Both the position numbers and the translations under genes were made by a program. Under the pieces are notes generated by a model. The model was not told the origin of the DNA. It did no database searches and saw nothing but the letters and a program-made list of their open reading frames with translations. A stretch of DNA of 64,000 nucleotides from Maricaulis virginensis. GTDB taxonomy: Bacteria > Pseudomonadota > Alphaproteobacteria > Caulobacterales > Maricaulaceae. The stretch spans positions 124,001 to 188,000 of the forward strand of contig NZ_BSFE01000005.1 in NCBI RefSeq assembly GCF_027922185.1, given 5' to 3'. Below, in pieces: positions 59,765-64,000 of this stretch (the stretch's first letter is position 1; each line of letters begins with the position of its first letter).

Positions 59765-59977
59765 ATGGACGGAGATTCCCAGGAGCAACAGGCCCTTCTT
59801 GAACAGCTCACGGCGCTGCGCGAGCAGCATGATGCGCTGAACAGGGAGGTCGACATGCTGTCCGACAATGGTGTCGTCGACCAGCTCAAGATTGCCCGTC
59901 TCAAGAAGGAAAAACTCAGGCTGAAGGACGAGATCGCCCGGCTTGAGGATCAGATCACGCCCGACATCATCGCCTGA
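59765..59977 (+). CDS. DUF465 (YdcH-like) small coiled-coil protein, paralogue
   Basis: 70 residues, helical, with QLKIARLKKEKLRLKDEIAR, almost the same core as the 58745 protein (LEVARLKKEKLLLKEQIQSL). ATG 59765 is chosen; a frame start at 59708 overlaps the palindrome. The gene lies 156 bases after ubiX. Probably derived by duplication of the first gene; function unknown. Confidence 0.85.
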   Translation: MDGDSQEQQALLEQLTALREQHDALNREVDMLSDNGVVDQLKIARLKKEKLRLKDEIARLEDQITPDIIA

Positions 59978-59997
59978 GCCCCGTCAGGGCCTGGCGC

Positions 59998-60747
59998 TCA
60001 GGCCTGGCGGCGGTCCGCCCGGGATTTCTGGGCCTGCTTGCGCGCATACATGGCGGCATCGGCCTGGGCCATCGCCTCTTCGGCCTTGTGACCCGCCTGC
60101 AGCGGATGGCAGCCCCAGGCTGCGCCCACGTTCAGCTCGTGGCCCTTGTGCACGAAGGGGGTCGTTTCGATGATGTCGACGAGTTCCTGGGCCTTGGCCT
60201 GCGCGCCTTCATGACCGGTCAGGGTCAGTACGAGGCCGAACTCATCCCCGCCCAGGCGGCCGACCGCATCGGTCTCGCGCACATGGGCGGCCAGCAGGCC
60301 GGCCACATGATGCAGCGCAGCGTCGCCGGCGGCATGACCGAAGCGGTCATTGATGTCCTTGAAGCCGTTCAGGTCCATATAGACCAGCGAGGACGGCGCT
60401 TCGTGACGTTCGGCCAGGGCCAGGGCTTTCGAGACCTCGCGCAGGAAGGCGCGGCGGTTCAGCACCGGCAGCAGGACATCGTGGTCGGCCAGCGATTCCA
60501 GCTCGCGCACGCGGCCGCGCAGACGCTCGGTTTCCTTGCGCAGCTGATCGACCTCGCCCATCAGCGACAGCAGGGCGCGCTGGACGTTCGGCGTCAGTTC
60601 GCTTTCGGGCACGCCCATGATCGAGGCGGAATCCCGCGGCGCTGCAGCAGAGCTTGCCGCGTCGCCTTTCCGGGCCGGATCTGACCGCCCGCTGCGGGAG
60701 ACATTGCCGGTCGTGTTCAAGGGGCCGATGCGCATGCGCCGATCCAC
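59998..60747 (-). CDS. Diguanylate cyclase (GGDEF), soluble
   Basis: 249 residues. An N-terminal unstructured and helical region (about 45-90; LMGEVDQLRKETERLRGRVR ELESL) leads to the GGDEF domain: DVLLPVLNRRAFLREV, VYMDLNGFKDINDRFGHAAG, GRLGGDEFGLVL. The inhibitory I-site RxxD is present (RETD, five residues before GGDEF). So it should make c-di-GMP and be product-inhibited. No sensor domain is fused. Start ATG 60747 has GGAG close upstream; ATG 60735 is an alternative. Confidence 0.9.
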   Translation of the reverse strand: MDRRMRIGPLNTTGNVSRSGRSDPARKGDAASSAAAPRDSASIMGVPESELTPNVQRALLSLMGEVDQLRKETERLRGRVRELESLADHDVLLPVLNRRAFLREVSKALALAERHEAPSSLVYMDLNGFKDINDRFGHAAGDAALHHVAGLLAAHVRETDAVGRLGGDEFGLVLTLTGHEGAQAKAQELVDIIETTPFVHKGHELNVGAAWGCHPLQAGHKAEEAMAQADAAMYARKQAQKSRADRRQA

Positions 60748-60894
60748 TCCGATTCCAATCCTCCCGAAACGTGAACAAGTGTGGTTAAGAAACCCTCAAG
60801 CGCCGAAAGATTTGCCCTGTCTCGAAAGGCGCCTTGACCTTCCTCGCGCGAAGGTTAAGGTCCCGCGCTTCCTTTTCTTCGTTCAGGAAGCGTC

Positions 60895-61422
60895 ATGAGC
60901 GATCTTTCGCCGTCCTCACCCGATATGGCTGCCACCGCCAGCCTTGCCGATGTCGCCATCGTCATGGGCTCGCGTTCCGACTGGCCGACCATGAAGAAGG
61001 CGGCCGGCCTGCTGCGCGATCTCGGCGTGAACTACGAGGCCCAGGTCGTCTCGGCGCACCGCACGCCGGACCGGCTGGTCGCGTTTGCCAGGGGCGCCCG
61101 CGAGCGCGGCATCAAGGTGATCATCGCCGGTGCCGGCGGTGCGGCCCACCTGCCCGGCATGATCGCGTCCATGACAACCCTTCCGGTGCTGGGCGTGCCG
61201 GTGAAGTCCAAGGCACTCAGTGGCCAGGACAGCCTCCTGTCCATCGTCCAGATGCCGGCCGGCGTTCCGGTGGGCACGCTCGCGATCGGCGATGCAGGGG
61301 CCACCAATGCCGGCCTGCTCGCGGCTTCCATTCTCTCCCTGTCCGATGACGGGATTGCCGGCCGGCTGGCGCACTGGCGCCAGGCCCAGACCGACAGCGT
61401 GCCGGTGACGGTCGAGGACTGA
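60895..61422 (+). CDS. purE: N5-carboxyaminoimidazole ribonucleotide mutase
   Basis: 175-residue purine enzyme that shifts the carboxyl group of N5-CAIR to C4 (CAIR). It has VAIVMGSRSDWPTMKKAAGL, YEAQVVSAHRTPDRLVAFA (active-site His), KVIIAGAGGAAHLPGMIAS and GQDSLLSIVQMPAGVPVGTL. The N-terminus is about 15 residues longer than usual. CAGGAAG precedes ATG 60895. Followed by purK in the same orientation, six bases apart. Confidence 0.96.
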   Translation: MSDLSPSSPDMAATASLADVAIVMGSRSDWPTMKKAAGLLRDLGVNYEAQVVSAHRTPDRLVAFARGARERGIKVIIAGAGGAAHLPGMIASMTTLPVLGVPVKSKALSGQDSLLSIVQMPAGVPVGTLAIGDAGATNAGLLAASILSLSDDGIAGRLAHWRQAQTDSVPVTVED

Positions 61423-61428
61423 TCTTCC

Positions 61429-62508
61429 ATGACGACAGCTCCGCTCTCGCCCGGTTCGGTGATCGGTATTCTCGGCGGCGGACAGCTCGGCCGCATGCTG
61501 GCCACGGCCGGCGCAGCGCTGGGCTTCGACGTCCACGTCTACGAGCCCGAGCCGGACTGTCCGGCCTCGCGGGTGGCGGCCCGGTCCTTCTGCGCACCCT
61601 GGGACGATGAGGGCGCCGTCCAGGCCTTCGCCGAGCGCTGCGATGCGGTCACCTATGAATTCGAGAACGTGCCCGTCGCGACGGTCGGGATCGCCGCGCG
61701 CGTCTCGCATCTGCGCCCGGGCGCCCGCTCGCTGGAGCTGACCCAGGACCGGCTGGTCGAGAAGAGCTTCATCAACGAGGCCGGCGTGGCCACCGTGCCC
61801 TTCGCCGCCGTCGACGACATTCAGAGCCTCGAGGCGGCCATTGCGCAGATCGGCCTGCCGGCCGTTCTGAAGACCCGGCGTTTCGGCTATGACGGCAAGG
61901 GCCAGGCCTGGATCCGCGAGCCCGGCGATGCCGCGAAAGCCTGGCAGGCGATCGGCGAGAAGCCGGCCATCCTGGAAGGCGCTGCCGCCTTCACGCGCGA
62001 GCTGTCCGTCGTGGCGGCCCGCTCGGTCGACGGCATGGTGAAGGCCTGGCCGCTGGGCGAGAACATCCATGGCGACGGCATTCTCAAGCAGACCCTGGCG
62101 CCCGCGACCGGCGTCGATGCCGCGACCCAGGCCCGCGCGCTCGAGATCGCCCGCGCCATCGGCGGCGGGCTGCAGCATGTCGGTGTCTTCGCGGTCGAGC
62201 TGTTCGACCTCGGCTCCGGCGGGCTGGTGGTCAACGAGATCGCGCCGCGTGTCCACAATACCGGTCACTGGACCATGGATGCCTGCGGCTGCGGCCAGTT
62301 CGAACAGCATATGCGCGCTGTGGCCGGCTGGCCGCTGGGCGATCCGTCGCCGCACTCGGCCTGTGTGATGACGAATCTGATCGGCGAGGATGCCAATGAC
62401 TGGGCGGCGCTGGCCGCTGATCCGCAGGCCCGCCTGCACCTTTACGGCAAGCGCGCCGTGCGCGCCGGCCGCAAGATGGGCCATGTGAACCGCCTCTCCC
62501 CGCTTTAG
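61429..62508 (+). CDS. purK: N5-carboxyaminoimidazole ribonucleotide synthase
   Basis: 359-residue ATP-grasp enzyme that carboxylates AIR to N5-CAIR. It starts with VIGILGGGQLGRMLATAGA, then YEFENVPVATVG, LPAVLKTRRFGYDGKGQAWI (ATP lysine), and EIAPRVHNTGHWTMDACGCG with FEQHMRAV. All key PurK motifs are present. Follows purE by six bases, so the two form an operon. Confidence 0.96.
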   Translation: MTTAPLSPGSVIGILGGGQLGRMLATAGAALGFDVHVYEPEPDCPASRVAARSFCAPWDDEGAVQAFAERCDAVTYEFENVPVATVGIAARVSHLRPGARSLELTQDRLVEKSFINEAGVATVPFAAVDDIQSLEAAIAQIGLPAVLKTRRFGYDGKGQAWIREPGDAAKAWQAIGEKPAILEGAAAFTRELSVVAARSVDGMVKAWPLGENIHGDGILKQTLAPATGVDAATQARALEIARAIGGGLQHVGVFAVELFDLGSGGLVVNEIAPRVHNTGHWTMDACGCGQFEQHMRAVAGWPLGDPSPHSACVMTNLIGEDANDWAALAADPQARLHLYGKRAVRAGRKMGHVNRLSPL

Positions 62509-62547
62509 GGGTTCGCACACGGCTGTCCCGCGCCCCATATTGGGGGT

Positions 62548-63345
62548 ATGGACATGATGACAAATCCCACCGCACCCGACCGCTTCATCGATGACAGCGG
62601 CCCGTTCGACCTGATCGGGGATGTGCATGGCTGCGCCGGCGAGCTGGAGCGGCTGCTGCACCGGCTGGGCTATGAGGTGCGCTATGAGGGCGTCGCCGGC
62701 TCACGCGACTATCGCATCCGCCATCCCGAGGGCCGCAAGGCGGTCCTGCTGGGCGATCTGGTCGATCGCGGACCGCGCACGCCGGACGTGATGCGCCTGG
62801 CCATGCATCTGGTGGAGACCGGGGCGGGCTACTGCGTGGTCGGCAATCATGACGACAAGTTCCGCCGCTGGCTGGCCGGGCGCGATGTGAAGGTGAGCCA
62901 CGGGCTCGACGCCACGATCGCCCAGTTCCGCCGCGAGAGCGACGATTTCCGCCGTCAGGTCGCGACCTTTATCGACAGCCTGCCGCACCATCTCCTGCTG
63001 GATGGTGGTGAGCTGGTGGTCGCCCATGCCGGCGTTCATGCCGACATGCATGGCGAGGACACGACCCGCGTGCGGGCCTTTGCCATGTTCGGTGAGGTGA
63101 CGGGCGAACGGGACCTGCACGGCCTGCCCGTCCGCCGCAATTGGGCGCGCAAGTATTCCGGCACGGCGACTGTCGTGCACGGCCATGTCGCGGAGCCAGA
63201 GGTGCGCGAGCACAATAATGTCGTCTGTGTGGACACTGGCTGCGTCTTCGGCGGTCATCTCACCGCTCTGCGCTGGCCGGAGCGCGACCTGGTCCAGGTG
63301 CCCGCCGAACAGGCCTGGTACGCTTCTCCGCGGTGGGAGGGTTAG
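62548..63345 (+). CDS. Metallophosphoesterase (PrpE/ApaH-like serine-threonine phosphatase family)
   Basis: 265 residues. Metal-binding blocks are DLIGDVHGCAGELERLL (GDxHG), VLLGDLVDRGPRTPDVM (GDxVDRG), VVGNHDDKF (GNHD), VVAHAGVHADM and VVHGHVAEPEV (GH). This is the PPP/ApaH-like fold; it could hydrolyse dinucleoside polyphosphates or phosphoproteins. It begins 39 bases after purK with GGGGGT before ATG 62548. Hairpin repeats follow its stop codon directly. Confidence 0.85.
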   Translation: MDMMTNPTAPDRFIDDSGPFDLIGDVHGCAGELERLLHRLGYEVRYEGVAGSRDYRIRHPEGRKAVLLGDLVDRGPRTPDVMRLAMHLVETGAGYCVVGNHDDKFRRWLAGRDVKVSHGLDATIAQFRRESDDFRRQVATFIDSLPHHLLLDGGELVVAHAGVHADMHGEDTTRVRAFAMFGEVTGERDLHGLPVRRNWARKYSGTATVVHGHVAEPEVREHNNVVCVDTGCVFGGHLTALRWPERDLVQVPAEQAWYASPRWEG

Positions 63346-63350
63346 CCGGA

Positions 63351-63516
63351 GCATTTTCAGCAAAAGTGGGCACCGGTTTTGCGGTTCGAAAATGCGACCA
63401 TCAAAGACCAGCATTTTCAGCAAAAGTGGGCACCGGTTTTGCGGTTCGAAAATGCGACCATCAAAGACCTGCATTTTCAGCAAAAGTGGGCACCGGTTTT
63501 GCGGTTCGAAAATGCG
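63351..63516 (+). repeat. REP-like hairpin repeat, three tandem copies (type A)
   Basis: Copies at 63351-63396, 63411-63456 and 63471-63516, exactly 60 bases apart. Each has an outer stem GCATTTTC/GAAAATGC and an inner stem GCAAAA/TTTTGC around loop GTGGGCACCGG. The three are almost identical; only the spacer (GACCATCAAAGACC versus GACCACTCAAGAAG) changes. Same family as 33890-33935 and, with different stems, 48640-48744. No CRISPR spacer diversity and no cas genes are present. Confidence 0.92.
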
Positions 63517-63569
63517 ACCACTCAAGAAGTCACAGTATTCTCATCGACGGCAATTGCGATGAAGATGCC

Positions 63570-64000
63570 CTAAACCCGCGGTCCCGGGCCGTAGCGCAGC
63601 TTGCCGAGCAGGCCGGCGAGGTCGGGCAGGTCGGCGGTCATCTTGGTCAGCTGGGCCTTGGTCTTCTCGAAATCCATCACATTCTGGATGCGGCGGTCGA
63701 GAAAGGCGCGGGCCTCGGGCTTTGCGGCATCGCTCTCATTGAGCCAGGCGGCCAGGGTCGTGCCGAAGACGCCGGAGAGAATCGTCCGCTTGGAGTAGAA
63801 ATTGACGTCGGTCGAGGTGTCGCCGATGGCGCGCCAGATCGTGTCTGCCGTCGCCCACAGCAATTGCGGACCGTCTGCGGCGGCATCCGGCAGCATCAGG
63901 CGGGCGCGGGCCCGGCGGGCGGCCTCTTCATGCCCCGAGAGCGCCTCGAGGCGCGCCGTGACGCCGAAGCGCACACGCTCGCGGATCTTCATTTCGGCCA
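63570..64000 (-). CDS. Coq9-like ubiquinone synthesis protein, 5' end cut by the window edge
   Basis: Lipid-binding accessory protein of ubiquinone synthesis. The frame runs from the right edge (…AEMKIRERVRFGVTARLEAL) to the stop at 63570, about 143 codons. Signatures are PDAAADGPQLLWATADTIWR, DVNFYSKRTILSGVFGTTLA AWL and RRIQNVMDFEKTKAQLTKM, all typical of COQ9. The usual length is near 210-220 residues, so roughly 70 N-terminal residues lie outside the window; the Met at 63992 is internal. UbiX in this window belongs to the same pathway. Confidence 0.88.
   Translation of the reverse strand, partial: AEMKIRERVRFGVTARLEALSGHEEAARRARARLMLPDAAADGPQLLWATADTIWRAIGDTSTDVNFYSKRTILSGVFGTTLAAWLNESDAAKPEARAFLDRRIQNVMDFEKTKAQLTKMTADLPDLAGLLGKLRYGPGPRV

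Noticed and set aside
63351..63516. Evenly spaced repeats that could be read as a small CRISPR array
   Set aside because: The spacers are nearly identical to each other, only 15 bases long and no cas gene is present; the same unit occurs singly elsewhere.

Overview
The window reads as chromosomal DNA of a high-GC alphaproteobacterium close to Caulobacter, most likely of the Maricaulis/Hyphomonas kind (Caulobacterales/Maricaulales). The signs are a PhyR-NepR-EcfG general stress locus, RcdA (an adaptor for CtrA degradation), the DUF1013 cell-cycle regulator TrcR, DUF1192, paired DUF465 proteins, Tad-type TadG proteins and a Coq9 protein. The species is an inference. Coding density is high. Apart from a CcdAB toxin-antitoxin pair and several families of non-coding repeats, no phage, transposase, rRNA, tRNA or CRISPR array was seen.

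Layout. 1-1536: a partial SDR, a secreted EF-hand protein, and a 29-residue membrane ORF with its own EcfG-type promoter. 1596-5124: phyR diverges from nepR-ecfG-histidine kinase, and perfect GGAAC-N16-CGTT promoters point both ways. 5200-10480: proline genes (proC-proA-putP diverging from proB). 10581-13464: tesB, an SDR and a DUF4336 protein. 13640-16372: an M16 protease. 16492-17887: a CGNR regulator diverging from a glutathione S-transferase, with a clear palindromic operator between them. 17888-20491: an arsenite-type ArsR, an AlgE-like porin, a small Cys-rich exported protein and YjdM/PhnA. 20521-24393: a small membrane protein and a MacA/MacB-like tripartite ABC exporter. 24772-28233: a seven-PAS histidine kinase. 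28458-33888: a fused oligopeptide-type ABC ATPase, an M16 lipoprotein and an FKBP lipoprotein. 33993-37136: two tandem TadG paralogues. 37252-38421: argE, followed by about 1 kb of higher-order tandem repeats.

39500-44565: sqdB (sulfolipid headgroup) diverges from gap-pgk and class I fba; LacI-type palindromes precede gap and fba. 44646-48588: an exported beta-sandwich protein, thiE, a SEL1 protein, efp and an inositol monophosphatase. 48746-51571: azoR diverges from a MotA/MotB-like pair. 51583-53640: ccdAB, a GNAT acetyltransferase and an esterase. 53845-57675: rpmE, rcdA, DUF1192, a quinone oxidoreductase, trcR and an SDR. 57790-60747: a TPR protein, DUF465-ubiX-DUF465 and a diguanylate cyclase. 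60895-64000: purE-purK, a phosphoesterase and a partial coq9.

The most notable points are non-coding. (1) Three perfect EcfG promoters lie within 1.1 kb, one of them driving the unannotated 29-residue membrane ORF. (2) A 45-nt hairpin repeat occurs in six copies at three loci; it has an almost fixed loop and two stems whose bases change together between two sub-types, and clustered copies are spaced at exactly 60 bp. (3) A 293-bp higher-order tandem array follows argE. (4) Matching operator-like inverted repeats are shared between arsR/porin and a Cys-rich secreted protein, and a 26-bp near-palindrome sits between the CGNR regulator and the GST.
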